Below, piece by piece: positions 25,363 through 34,617 of a DNA stretch of 64,000 nt (the first letter of the stretch is position 1; each line of letters begins with the position of its first letter). A model generated the notes under the pieces. It was not told the origin of the DNA and searched no databases. It saw only the letters and a list, made by a program, of their open reading frames with translations. The position numbers and the translations under genes were made by a program. The stretch is taken from NCBI GenBank assembly GCA_044356305.1, contig JBIKWM010000009.1, positions 34,549 to 98,548 on the forward strand, given 5' to 3'. Source of the stretch: JBIKWM01 sp044356305 (GTDB taxonomy: Bacteria > Bacteroidota > Bacteroidia > UBA10329).

Positions 25363-26976
25363 ATGCAGCGCAGACCCCTGATCATCGGCCTCCTCATTCT
25401 GGCTTCAGTGCTGGCAATACTGTTATGGCCATTGGAGAAACAACCCGACCGAATCCGTTTCAATACCGATGCCATTAATGCCAAGCAGGAATTCCTAGCC
25501 ACGCTCAAACCTGATACTGACCGAGTGCCGAATGTAGTCATCATACTTGCTGATGACCTGGGCCGAAGCGATATATCGCTCTTTGGCAACACGCTCATCA
25601 GTACCCCTAACATTGACAGCATCGGTCTTCTCGGTGCCACATTTACCGAAGGATACATCACATCGCCCATATGTTCACCGAGCCGCGCAGGACTCCTAAC
25701 TGGGCGCTACCAACAGCGGTTCGGATTCGAATATATCCTGCACGACCGCTACGCACGCAACCGTCTCGAGTGGCTGGTTTATAAATATTTACTGGCAACC
25801 GACACGTGGCAGGTACTGGGTCGACCTGTGGTGCCGACTTTTCAGGATGTGGCCGCTCAGGGATTGCCCCCTGAGCAGATCACCTTGGCTGAGGTGTTGA
25901 AAGCAAAGGGATACGCTACTGCGGCTATCGGCAAATGGCACCTGGGCAGTGCGCCACATGCTTTGCCCAACGCACGTGGATTCGACCTGCATTATGGTTT
26001 CTATGAAGGGTATTCGCTCTACATGGCCGATTCGGCCAATGCTGGCATAGTTAACCAACGACACGCACGAAACACTGATTTCAGCGATCCGTTCATCTGG
26101 GGTGCCGGACGGCAGGGCAACTGTGCCATCAGGCTCAATGGAGAGGTGGTAGACGAACGCGTTTACCTCACCGACCGCATCGCTGAGGAGGCGGTCAAAT
26201 TCATTAGCGCCAATTCAGACAGACCATTCTTCCTGTATGTTCCATTCCTCACACCGCACACACCTTTTCAGGCCACAAAGGTTTATTACGACAGGTTGAG
26301 CCACATCGAAGACCGCAACAAGCGGGTTTATTTGGCCATGATCGCGCAGATGGATGATGCCGTGGGCACAATTATGGCCCAACTCCGCGCCAGTGGAATA
26401 TCGGACAACACCATGATTTTCTTTTTGAGTGATAATGGAGGAGCCACCTACACCCTGGCCACCGACAATGCACCATTCCGTGGAGGTAAATTCACGCATT
26501 TTGAGGGGGGATTGAGGGTGCCGTTCATGATGCGTTGGGATGGAGTGGTCGAAGCCGGGTCGAAGGTCAGTCTCCCAACCTCTTCACTTGATATCATGGC
26601 AACGGTGCTCGATACCTTAGGAGTCGAAATGCCAGTGGCGAATGCCCTTGATGGGTGCAGTCTTTTGAAGGATGAAGGTCAGCAGACCCGCAATCTTTAC
26701 TGGCGTTCGGGCTATGCATGGGCCATACGCAGCGGCCGTTGGAAGCTCGTGGCAGAAGACGATTGGGGCCTTGGATTCGGACCTCGTGTGAGGCTGTTTG
26801 ATATGCATGTCGATTCGTTGGAACAGAATGACCTCTCAGCACTTCGGCCCGAAGTGGTTGATTCGCTTCGAACCATGCACCGCAAATGGCAGCAGGAACT
26901 ACAGGAGCCGTTATGGCCGAATGTGATGAACTTCCGTTTCCAGAGAGGAAGCGATGATAGCTGGTTCCCGCTCTGA
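25363..26976 (+). CDS. Sulfatase (arylsulfatase-type, formylglycine-dependent)
   Basis: A 537-aa sulfatase. Residues 6-24 form an N-terminal hydrophobic segment (signal or anchor), so it acts outside the cytoplasm. NVVIILADDLGRSD gives the metal-binding aspartates. The CSPSR motif, with Cys104 as the formylglycine precursor, sits in SPICSPSRAGLLTGRY. AIGKWHLG, FLYVPFLTPHTPF and LSDNGGA provide the remaining conserved lysine, histidine and metal ligands. The substrate (sulfated glycan or small aryl sulfate) cannot be told; an anaerobic sulfatase maturase is not in the window. It probably shares a transcript with rlmD. Confidence 0.92.
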   Translation: MQRRPLIIGLLILASVLAILLWPLEKQPDRIRFNTDAINAKQEFLATLKPDTDRVPNVVIILADDLGRSDISLFGNTLISTPNIDSIGLLGATFTEGYITSPICSPSRAGLLTGRYQQRFGFEYILHDRYARNRLEWLVYKYLLATDTWQVLGRPVVPTFQDVAAQGLPPEQITLAEVLKAKGYATAAIGKWHLGSAPHALPNARGFDLHYGFYEGYSLYMADSANAGIVNQRHARNTDFSDPFIWGAGRQGNCAIRLNGEVVDERVYLTDRIAEEAVKFISANSDRPFFLYVPFLTPHTPFQATKVYYDRLSHIEDRNKRVYLAMIAQMDDAVGTIMAQLRASGISDNTMIFFLSDNGGATYTLATDNAPFRGGKFTHFEGGLRVPFMMRWDGVVEAGSKVSLPTSSLDIMATVLDTLGVEMPVANALDGCSLLKDEGQQTRNLYWRSGYAWAIRSGRWKLVAEDDWGLGFGPRVRLFDMHVDSLEQNDLSALRPEVVDSLRTMHRKWQQELQEPLWPNVMNFRFQRGSDDSWFPL

Positions 26977-26988
26977 TGTTGATCAGAG
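26971..26988. terminator. Bidirectional hairpin between convergent genes
   Basis: CTCTGAT-GTTG-ATCAGAG is a perfect 7-bp inverted repeat. It contains the stop of the sulfatase gene on one strand and the stop of the SpoIIE-type gene on the other. There is no T-run, so a termination function is inferred from position. Confidence 0.5.
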
Positions 26989-29046
26989 GCGCACCCCGAT
27001 CACCGTGATGTCATCTACCTGAGCCGACTCGCCTCTCCAGCGGTCAAAAGTGAGGTTGAGCACTTCTACCTGCTCCACCATTGGTCGGTTATGCACGCTC
27101 TGAATCAGGTTCTTAAAGTTGCGCATCATGAATTTGCGATCTTTCTCGCCACCGAACTGATCAGCATACCCGTCACTGAATAGATATAAGCACTCGCCTG
27201 GGGTATACGGAATCCTATGGGTCTCGAACTTGCGGTCCTTGCCTTGATAGTCGCCACCCAAGCCGAATTTACTGCCACGGAACCAACGAATCTCTTCATC
27301 CTTCACCAACAATAATCCTTGCCCGGCTCCTGCGAATTCAATGACACACTCTGCCGAATCGATGTTGACATAAGACATGTCCATGCCATCGGAGATATTC
27401 TCTTTACTGTACTTATGAAATGTGTCGCGTATTTCAGAGTCCATCAGTTCAAGAACCAACGAGGGATGGTGCCAACCCTTGTCAATCACTGTCTTGTTGA
27501 GCATCTCGTTGCAGGCCATGGTCATGAATCCGCCCGGCACACCATGACCGGTGCAGTCTACACAAGCCAGTAGGAAGTTCTTGCGTATGCGGTGGAACCA
27601 ATAGAAATCGCCACCGACAATATCACGCGGTTTGTACAGTACAAATGACTCAGGGAAGGTCTTTCTAAGAATATCAATTTCAGGGAGGATAGCTTTCTGC
27701 AGTCGCTCAGCATATAGGATGGAGTCGGTCAGATCCTGATTCTTTGCTTCCAGTTCCTTTGAGATACGATGACGCTCGCGCACCTCGGTCATTAGCATCA
27801 GGTTGGTCGATTCGAGCTCCCGAGTACGCTCCTTTACCTTCTCCTCCAACTGTTTGGTGAACTCCTGCCTATGTTTCCGCGATTCAATGCGGTCCGTGAT
27901 GTCGCGTATCACACCCTGAACCCCTGCAAGTACACCGTTCTTGTCCTTGATCAAACTTGAGTTTGACGACACAAAAACCGACTGTCCGTCACGGTGTTTA
28001 AGTTCAGTTTCCCAGTGACGAACCTCACCCTTCTCCATCAGTTCGGCCATGAAATAGTGCCGTCTGCTTGGTATGGCGTACAACGATGACATCTTACGCC
28101 CTATCAGTTCATAGGCTTTATATCCCAACAATGAACTGACAGAGGGGCTTACAAGTGTGATGATGCCATCCATATCCGTGTGGTAGAACACGTCATTGAT
28201 TGAGCTGAACAGTTCTTGAAACTTGGCCTCGCTCTCCTGCATAAGCGCCTCAACACGTCTGCGGTGGGTGATATCGCGTACAAATGCCTGAACCAACTTA
28301 CGTCCACCTCCTGTGGTCAAGCACCGTGCATTCACTTCTACAGGGTAGGTGGTGCCATCCTTGCGCAGATGTTCGGTCTCAAACATCTCTTCGCCCTCAT
28401 CGCACACATGCTGGAAACGATATATGCCTGATAGTCTGTTTTCGTGGCTGATCAGCTCGGCCATGTCCATCTCAGTCAACTCTTCGCGAGAATAGCCTGT
28501 CCTTTCAGAAGCGCGAGGGTTGGCATCAAGTATGTTGCCCAATCGGGCATCTAGGATGTATATCTCATCGCCACTATGGTCAAACAGATATTTAAACTGT
28601 TCGTGCCTGTGCTTCAGAAGTTCCTCGTCTTGTCGCAGCCTGTCGTAGAGACGCTGCCGCTCAATTGCCTTTTGTATCGATAGAGGCAATTTGTCCTGAG
28701 CATCCCGAAGGAAATAATCCTCAAAACCAATATTAAGCATGTACAGCGCCTCCGATTCGGGCAGTGAACCATTGATCAAAATCACAGGTGAAAGGCAACC
28801 TTGTTTGCGGATATCGTTCAGTGCATCGGTGGCGGTGTAGCCCTGCAAACTGGGGTTAACCAGCACAACATCGGGTTCGTGAGATCTGATGGCACTTATG
28901 AAATCATCCTTTGATGCCACAGCCATTGTCATGCCCACCGGAAAATCTATAGAAATTCGGCCGATAACAGCTTTGCGCAGTTTCTCATCATCCTCAAGGA
29001 TGAGCACTCTTATTTTGAGACCTGTGGAAAGTCTAGCCGAACTCAT
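26983..29046 (-). CDS. SpoIIE-type PP2C phosphatase with degenerate receiver and two PAS domains
   Basis: A 687-aa signalling protein. An N-terminal CheY-like receiver (VLILEDDEKLRKAV, residues ~10-130) has Asn64 where the phosphoacceptor Asp is expected (DVVLVNPSLQGY) and Arg instead of the usual Lys (DYFLRD), so it is probably not phosphorylated. Two PAS domains follow (LFDHSGDEIYILDA... and LFSSINDVFYHTDMDG...), then a coiled coil (EEKVKERTRELESTNLMLMTEV). The C-terminal PP2C domain has IVGGDFYWFHRI, DCTGHGVPGGFMTMACNEML and FSDGYADQFGG, with metal-binding Asp residues present. Such proteins dephosphorylate anti-sigma antagonists or related partners; the target is unknown. The ATG at 29046 is preferred to a GTG at 29064. 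Confidence 0.9.
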   Translation of the reverse strand: MSSARLSTGLKIRVLILEDDEKLRKAVIGRISIDFPVGMTMAVASKDDFISAIRSHEPDVVLVNPSLQGYTATDALNDIRKQGCLSPVILINGSLPESEALYMLNIGFEDYFLRDAQDKLPLSIQKAIERQRLYDRLRQDEELLKHRHEQFKYLFDHSGDEIYILDARLGNILDANPRASERTGYSREELTEMDMAELISHENRLSGIYRFQHVCDEGEEMFETEHLRKDGTTYPVEVNARCLTTGGGRKLVQAFVRDITHRRRVEALMQESEAKFQELFSSINDVFYHTDMDGIITLVSPSVSSLLGYKAYELIGRKMSSLYAIPSRRHYFMAELMEKGEVRHWETELKHRDGQSVFVSSNSSLIKDKNGVLAGVQGVIRDITDRIESRKHRQEFTKQLEEKVKERTRELESTNLMLMTEVRERHRISKELEAKNQDLTDSILYAERLQKAILPEIDILRKTFPESFVLYKPRDIVGGDFYWFHRIRKNFLLACVDCTGHGVPGGFMTMACNEMLNKTVIDKGWHHPSLVLELMDSEIRDTFHKYSKENISDGMDMSYVNIDSAECVIEFAGAGQGLLLVKDEEIRWFRGSKFGLGGDYQGKDRKFETHRIPYTPGECLYLFSDGYADQFGGEKDRKFMMRNFKNLIQSVHNRPMVEQVEVLNLTFDRWRGESAQVDDITVIGVRL

Positions 29047-29196
29047 GTGCACGGGTTTATACACTTACTCCAGCGCTTTGTTTCGTCAATTGTATTGCAT
29101 ATTAAGATGAGATGTAACAATGTTCTCATGCGGCAACTTCCAGGTTGTGTGAGCGTCTCCCTGTTGAAAACAACGCCCCGAGTGGCCTTCCCAAGC

Positions 29197-31545
29197 ATGT
29201 CTGTTGCTGATATTTGCACCAATTATTCAAAGAGAGTGCGATTCCTGCTGAATTCTGCGGCCATCAGTGCCTTGATTATTCTGGGTTCTGTGGGTCTGAC
29301 CATGGCTCAGTGCGGCCCAACGTCCACCATTTACGCCCAGGATAATAATCAGGAGGGCGTGATGTTCGACATCAGCGCTGCGGTTGATGTCACTGTGACC
29401 GGATTTTCAATCAACTTGGCAGACCCGGGTCCATACAATATTGAGATTTATGCCAAGAACGGCACACATGTGGGCTTTGAGAATAATTCTGGATCTTGGA
29501 CTCTTGTGGCCACCGTGCCAGGGGTCATCGGTTTCGGGCCTGATATCGCCACACCAATTCCCATCGGGCTTGTTGTTCCTATAGCTTTGGGTACTACAAC
29601 AGCATTTTATATCACCGATACTGGTACAGGTAACCTGCTCGGATATACCACGGGCTTCACCACAGGCGCTGTGATGCAGAACGATGGGAACATCTCCATT
29701 CTTGGAGGGACAGGAATTGCTTATGCCTTCGGGTTTGCCACGCCTGACCGCGGTCCGAACATCACTGTGAATTATCAATGTTGCCCAGCGCCTACTGTTG
29801 CTGTGACCGGAAACAGTTGTCCGAGTGTGAATGACGGAACTGTGAACATCAGCGGCAATGGCACAGGGCCGTGGAGCTATTCGATCTATGACATCAGCGG
29901 ACTGGTATCAGGTCCCACTGCACCTGCCAATGCCCCTCATACTTTTTCAAGTCTCGCATCGGGCAACTACTATGTTACCAGTACTGATGCGAACGGTTGT
30001 GTGGCGGCTGCAGCTGTCACAATAGCTCCGGCCCAAAGCATGGTCATCAATCTTGTAGTGACAGACAACACCTGTTTTGGTGGAACAGGTGGGGCTGTTA
30101 CCGCCAATATTTCGCAAGGTTCCTCACCATACAATGTTGTTTGGAATGATCCCTTCGGTGCCCCGATGCAGTCAGATGCAAACGTCACAACTAGCACGAT
30201 AACGGGTCTTTCGGCAGGGAATTATTCTGTCAATGTAACGGATGGAAGCGGTTGTCTTCAGACACAAGGCATCACCATCACCCAACCTGCGACAGGAATT
30301 ACCCTCAGTTTCTCGAATCAGAATGTGAGCTGTTTCAACGGTCAGGACGGGCAGATAGAGGCACAGTGCAGTGGCGTTTCGCCCTATGTGTATGACCTTA
30401 ACGATGTGCTCGGTAATCCGATAACCAGTGCCAATGACCCCGTGCCTCATACGTTCACTGACCTTGCCGCAGGAACGTATTTTGTGACCGTGACCGATGC
30501 CGATGGTTGCCAGATTGTAGGCAATACCACATTGACGGAGCCACCTGCCATTTACATCGAGACGAGCATTGTTCCGGTTCTGTGTCACGATGGTAACACG
30601 GGCGAGGCGAGTATCGATCTGTTGCAGGGTGGAACCCCACCGTTCGGGACCACCACATGGAGCAATTTTCAGACTGGAAACACTGTTACCGGTCTCACCC
30701 CAGGCAACTATACCGCCACTGTGATTGACAACAACGGCTGCACACTCACTCAGAATTTCGTCCTCGATAATCCTACGGCAATGAACCTTTCTCCCAGGTA
30801 TCTCACAGACACTTGCGGACAAGGTTTAGGAGCTGCGTACGTGGTGGTGTCGCTCGGTACCCCTCCTTACAGCTTTGAATGGACTATCGACCCGATAAAC
30901 GAGGTGTCGTACCTGATGGACAGTGTTGGTGTAGGTTTCTATGAGGTGGTTGTGACTGATTTGAACGGATGTGATGATACGGCCCTTGTTGAGGTGAAGG
31001 ATGATATTCAGATTCCCGAGGCCGCATTCACTTATCGCTTCCTTGGCGAGACTTTCATTGACATGGAGGTGCTCTTCATCAACAACTCGGTAGGCAGCAC
31101 ACAGTATGCATGGCGATTTGGTGATGGGCTGGGGTCTAATGAGGATGAACCGACTCACCGTTTTGCCCATGCTGGCGACTATTTGGTGCAGCTCTCCGCT
31201 AGTAATGGTTATTGCGAGGACACAGCATACCAGTACGTCAATATTGACCCGCTTGAGACCTTGTATGTTCCAAATGCATTTACCCCGGGAAACAATCATA
31301 AGAACGATACCTTCAGACCGTATGGCGAAGGCTTGGATCTTGAGAGCTATGACATGAAGATCTATGATAAGTGGGGCCGTCTTGTATGGCAGACCGGCAG
31401 TATGGGGCAGGTTTGGGACGGTACTGAGATGGATTCTGGCAATCCTGTCCCAGTGGGTATCTACACCTATCAGATCACTTTTCGCGACTTTGCTGATCTT
31501 GACCGCAACAATGTGGTGGGTTCAGTGGTCGTGATCCGCGACTGA
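29197..31545 (+). CDS. T9SS cell-surface protein with SprB-like repeats, PKD and gliding-motility C-terminal domain
   Basis: A 782-aa protein if translated from the ATG at 29197; a GTG at 29236 would give a more compact signal peptide (RFLLNSAAIS...TMAQ) and is a real alternative. After an N-terminal beta domain of about 165 residues there are four or five SprB-like repeats (NSCPSVNDG, NTCFGGTGG, VSCFNGQDG, VLCHDGNTG, DTCGQGLGA), each ending in a TVTDxNGC-like phrase. A PKD domain follows (AWRFGDGLGSNEDEPTHRF). The C-terminal ~95 residues (LYVPNAFTPGNNHKNDTF ... YDKWGRLVWQT) are the type B T9SS signal. It is related in design to the protein at 2944, but it lacks the Gly-rich region. Confidence 0.88.
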   Translation: MSVADICTNYSKRVRFLLNSAAISALIILGSVGLTMAQCGPTSTIYAQDNNQEGVMFDISAAVDVTVTGFSINLADPGPYNIEIYAKNGTHVGFENNSGSWTLVATVPGVIGFGPDIATPIPIGLVVPIALGTTTAFYITDTGTGNLLGYTTGFTTGAVMQNDGNISILGGTGIAYAFGFATPDRGPNITVNYQCCPAPTVAVTGNSCPSVNDGTVNISGNGTGPWSYSIYDISGLVSGPTAPANAPHTFSSLASGNYYVTSTDANGCVAAAAVTIAPAQSMVINLVVTDNTCFGGTGGAVTANISQGSSPYNVVWNDPFGAPMQSDANVTTSTITGLSAGNYSVNVTDGSGCLQTQGITITQPATGITLSFSNQNVSCFNGQDGQIEAQCSGVSPYVYDLNDVLGNPITSANDPVPHTFTDLAAGTYFVTVTDADGCQIVGNTTLTEPPAIYIETSIVPVLCHDGNTGEASIDLLQGGTPPFGTTTWSNFQTGNTVTGLTPGNYTATVIDNNGCTLTQNFVLDNPTAMNLSPRYLTDTCGQGLGAAYVVVSLGTPPYSFEWTIDPINEVSYLMDSVGVGFYEVVVTDLNGCDDTALVEVKDDIQIPEAAFTYRFLGETFIDMEVLFINNSVGSTQYAWRFGDGLGSNEDEPTHRFAHAGDYLVQLSASNGYCEDTAYQYVNIDPLETLYVPNAFTPGNNHKNDTFRPYGEGLDLESYDMKIYDKWGRLVWQTGSMGQVWDGTEMDSGNPVPVGIYTYQITFRDFADLDRNNVVGSVVVIRD

Positions 31546-31560
31546 GGTTTTCAGCCTCAG
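31542..31560. terminator. Bidirectional hairpin between convergent genes
   Basis: CTGAGG-TTTTCAG-CCTCAG is a perfect 6-bp stem. It contains the stop codon of the SprB-repeat gene (plus strand) and lies next to and partly over that of the SRAP gene (minus strand). No long T-run is present. Confidence 0.5.
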
Positions 31561-32336
31561 ATTTCAGAAAAGGCCAATTCGGGATATTCAACGGGTTCAA
31601 TGGCCGCTGGGCCATCAGGCACAGAAGCCTGGCCGCTTAGCGGGCGTACGGTCCAATAGGTCAAGGGCTCTTCTTCGAAAGGGATGGCCAACTGTCCGAT
31701 GGCCGATTCCAAGTCCTTACGATTGAGGTCTGACATCCACAGGTCGGCCCCTGCATCATCAAGTATAATTGGCATCCGCGGCCCCTCACTGCCATGTTGG
31801 TTGTGAATGCGTGCCATCAGGTCATTGGCGCGGGTGGTCACTATGCTGGCGGTGGTGAAGAGCTCGCCTGTGGATGGGTCAATCCAATCGTCCCAAACTC
31901 CCGCAAGCATCATTATATCGCCATCCTTTCGTGCTATATGCACAGGATAGGCCTGTCTACTCAGGTGATGGTGCTCAAAGAAACCATCAATCACTACAAG
32001 GCATCTTCTTCCTTCTTCTGCACTTCGACTGAACGATGGCCTTTCCAAGATGCCTTCCACACGTGCATTTAGCGTGCGATTCATCAGGCCAGTGGCCTCT
32101 TTCATGTTCTTGGCCCAACGTGGTATGAGTCCCCAGCGGATCATCTCCACTTGGCCCTTTACCCGCACCACCGGAATTTGAGGATGTTCAAATCCGCTAG
32201 CCTTATAGCGCGGAGGGTAAATGCGCCTGAGAATCTCAATCTGAGCCTCAAGTTCGGCTATAAGCGCAGTATCGGCCCCTTCGCGATGGGCCTTTTGAAG
32301 CTTTTTTCGCGTGAGCAGCGTCACATTGTAACACAT
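31557..32336 (-). CDS. SRAP domain protein (SOS response-associated peptidase, YedK/HMCES family)
   Basis: SRAP proteins form a covalent thiazolidine link to abasic sites in single-stranded DNA through Cys2. Here the protein starts MCYNVTLL, so after Met removal Cys2 is the N-terminal residue. Also seen are MIRWGLIPRWAKN, NRTLNARVEGI..RPSF, CLVVIDGFFEHH (catalytic Glu) and HNQHGSEGPRMPIIL; the last region carries a short insertion (NQHGSEG) compared with the common IHDRMP form. The length of 259 aa is a little above average. It lies 13 bp downstream of the unknown protein gene at 32350-32904. Confidence 0.92.
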   Translation of the reverse strand: MCYNVTLLTRKKLQKAHREGADTALIAELEAQIEILRRIYPPRYKASGFEHPQIPVVRVKGQVEMIRWGLIPRWAKNMKEATGLMNRTLNARVEGILERPSFSRSAEEGRRCLVVIDGFFEHHHLSRQAYPVHIARKDGDIMMLAGVWDDWIDPSTGELFTTASIVTTRANDLMARIHNQHGSEGPRMPIILDDAGADLWMSDLNRKDLESAIGQLAIPFEEEPLTYWTVRPLSGQASVPDGPAAIEPVEYPELAFSEI

Positions 32337-32349
32337 GCCCTCGCGGTAC

Positions 32350-32904
32350 TCATATCGCGGCCTTCATGCACACGCGGATCTTCTCAGCATTGTTGGACTT
32401 GCACTTGTCGGTGCAGTCGAAGAAGGTCGACAGTTCAGGCATATCAGAAAATGCCTTGCGTGCTTCCTTACTCGGTATATGCAGGAGGGGAGAGGTCAGA
32501 TCTTTGCTGATAAAGCAGTACTTGCCATCCTCCACTTCGGCCTTGCCCTCATTCTCAACAATCATGTTCATGTGGGCAAATCCATTCTCGTAATAGCAGA
32601 ACTTGCCTTTTTGGAGCATTGCAAAGGGTTTGGTATCAACAATCCGATAAAGGCGACCATCGATTGTGAGACCGTAGTAGCCGTTCACCTCCTTACTGTC
32701 AGTCTTTTTCTTCTTGGCATCGATGTACCAGAAAACCTTTAGGCGGCCCATGGTCCAGTCATACCCGATGAATTCTCCCAAGTTCTCTCCCTTCCCAGCG
32801 GCATGATCAGCCTGTGTGCGATAAAGCACCATCTCGTTCCGGGTTGAAGGCGCGGCCAAAATGGCCATGACCCACATGATCATTGTGACAGAAAGATTCA
32901 GCAT
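32350..32904 (-). CDS. Exported protein of unknown function
   Basis: A 184-aa protein I do not recognise. The first ~18 residues (MLNLSVTMIMWVMAILAA) look like a signal peptide or membrane anchor. The rest is a beta-rich, mixed-charge domain (GRLKVFWYIDAKKKK, YYGLTIDGRLYRIVDTKPFAML, KYCFISKDLTSPLLHIPSKEARKAFSDMP) with a C-terminal FFDCTDKCKS segment that could form a disulfide. It starts 9 bp after the lipoprotein gene at 32914 and precedes the SRAP gene, so the three may be one transcript. Confidence 0.7.
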   Translation of the reverse strand: MLNLSVTMIMWVMAILAAPSTRNEMVLYRTQADHAAGKGENLGEFIGYDWTMGRLKVFWYIDAKKKKTDSKEVNGYYGLTIDGRLYRIVDTKPFAMLQKGKFCYYENGFAHMNMIVENEGKAEVEDGKYCFISKDLTSPLLHIPSKEARKAFSDMPELSTFFDCTDKCKSNNAEKIRVCMKAAI

Positions 32905-32913
32905 GGTGGTGGA

Positions 32914-34047
32914 TTATTGATCAGTACGGAATCCGATATGACCTGTGAACTGGCCTGACCTGTATTCATCAACTTGATCAAGTTTGATGTACATGTCTTT
33001 GAATTCCTTGGTGTTGCGTGATGAAAAGACTCCGACTCCGTTGTCGATATTCGAGTAAACTGGCACTTCGGTCACCACGCTCGTATTGCTCGGTGCGATA
33101 AGATCAAGCATGGTGGAGAGTTCGGGTCCGGCCATTTTCAAGACCAAATCAAAGGCCACTGGGCCCACGCCCGCACCAGGACCGGTGGCAATGTTATTGT
33201 AGCGGTGCCCTAAAAGATAGGTCTTTCCTTCTTCAGGGGTTATGTTCGATCCTATGAAAGAGAAAACCGACCTTCCATTTATCTGGTAGGTGAATTCTTC
33301 ACCTCCAACAGTACTAGCCTGTGCAAAGCTGTTCACGCGCCATTCAAGGGTCTTGAACACGGTATCGGTCCCCGAAACCACGCGATAATGGAAACGGAGC
33401 CAAGCCTCGTGATTCTTCACGTTGCCAGCCAACCGGAAACGGACAGCATAATCGGTGTAGTCGTTATTAACACTGCTATACAGCCCGAGAGCCTGGAGCG
33501 TGGGCACGAGAGGAGTTGTAGGATTACGCCATTGGAATGTGGCGAGATTCAACGGAGTCTGTTCAGAGTAAGCCACATAGCCCGACTTTAAATTCTTGAT
33601 GCTCAAGCCGAATTTCTTAGAAGTGACACCTGTGGCCGGGGTGCCGCTGATGTTCACATTGGCCTTATACACACGCTGTTGCGGCCCGAAGAACACCACC
33701 CCGCTGCTATTTGTGGTCAGTTTGGTGTTGACCATGGCAGTATCAAGGAGGTGCCAAGTGGTGTCATCGTCATTTATCTCGAGAAGGTTCACTTCCAGGT
33801 CCTCGTATGGGAAGTAACTCGAATCGCTCACCAAGGCCATATCAACGGCCGAGGCATCGCCCAAAAAAGCCTTTTGGATACGGATCAGGTGGCCGCTGCC
33901 ACCGTTTGCAGGGTTGTTGCTTTCATCAAGCAGGCCATAAACAACAGCGGTCTCGGCATACTCCCCCGTAAGGTCAACATCGGTGGCGCAGCCCGATACT
34001 GCAGCTATTGCTGCTAATGCAGCCGTTTGAAGGGTCTTTTTTAACAT
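32914..34047 (-). CDS. Lipoprotein, DUF4249-like
   Basis: A 377-aa protein from the ATG at 34047. Its signal peptide ends in a lipobox (AAVSGC), so it is a predicted outer-membrane or periplasmic lipoprotein. The start of the mature part (DVDLTGEYAETAVVYGLLDE) followed by an IRIQKAFLGDASAVDMALVSDSSYF segment resembles the DUF4249 family of Bacteroidota, but the match is by eye and weak. The rest is beta rich. No TonB-dependent receptor gene, the usual partner of DUF4249, lies next to it. Confidence 0.6.
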   Translation of the reverse strand: MLKKTLQTAALAAIAAVSGCATDVDLTGEYAETAVVYGLLDESNNPANGGSGHLIRIQKAFLGDASAVDMALVSDSSYFPYEDLEVNLLEINDDDTTWHLLDTAMVNTKLTTNSSGVVFFGPQQRVYKANVNISGTPATGVTSKKFGLSIKNLKSGYVAYSEQTPLNLATFQWRNPTTPLVPTLQALGLYSSVNNDYTDYAVRFRLAGNVKNHEAWLRFHYRVVSGTDTVFKTLEWRVNSFAQASTVGGEEFTYQINGRSVFSFIGSNITPEEGKTYLLGHRYNNIATGPGAGVGPVAFDLVLKMAGPELSTMLDLIAPSNTSVVTEVPVYSNIDNGVGVFSSRNTKEFKDMYIKLDQVDEYRSGQFTGHIGFRTDQ

Positions 34048-34095
34048 GGCCGCCAAAGATAATCGGCACAGGCATGGGCCAATGCGCTGATATTG

Positions 34096-34617
34096 TCAGC
34101 ATACAGCGCCCAGAACTGCGAGTGCCGCCTCGGTCCGGGCGGGTCCGCTGCCCCGGATTACGGCATACTTGGCGCCAAGTCTCTCAAGCAGTTCGATGTG
34201 CAGGCTAAAAAGTTCATCGCGGTTCCTTGGGTTCTCACGTTGCGGGTCGGGTCGCCAAGGCAGGTCGGGCGCGCAAAGCAGGTAGAATCTGTAGTGTTGA
34301 TCGGGCATCATCTCATTTATCTGCCTCGAGCTCCTGCCGTATTTGAATTCCTGCCAGATCCTGATAGTCAGTACATCAGTGTCGCAGATCACTGAACCGG
34401 AAGCACCTTCTATCGCTGCTTTTTCCTTTTTGACCTGGCCCGATGCGATGATGGGCAAGTCCGGTTCTGTATAGTTCCGGCTCAGATTATCGATGTATTC
34501 CCGCGCAAATTCTGGCACCAAAGGCATGGCGAGTTCATGAGCGAGGGCCGCAGCGAGTGTGGTCTTGCCACAGCTCTCTGGACCGGTCACCACTATGCAG
34601 CGGGGGCTTTCAGGCAT
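34096..34617 (-). CDS. NadR-like P-loop kinase (probable nicotinamide riboside kinase)
   Basis: A 173-aa ATPase that starts at the ATG at 34617, overlapping the pnuC stop by one base (TGATG). It has a P-loop (VTGPESCGKTTLAAALA), PEFAREYIDNL, a second acidic motif (ICDTDVLTIRIWQEF) and a C-terminal LLCAPDLPWRPDPQRENPRNRDELF segment; these are seen in the kinase domain of NadR and in related Bacteroidota proteins. The nucleotidyltransferase domain of full NadR is absent. Given the coupled PnuC transporter, phosphorylation of imported nicotinamide riboside to NMN is the likely role. Confidence 0.85.
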   Translation of the reverse strand: MPESPRCIVVTGPESCGKTTLAAALAHELAMPLVPEFAREYIDNLSRNYTEPDLPIIASGQVKKEKAAIEGASGSVICDTDVLTIRIWQEFKYGRSSRQINEMMPDQHYRFYLLCAPDLPWRPDPQRENPRNRDELFSLHIELLERLGAKYAVIRGSGPARTEAALAVLGAVC

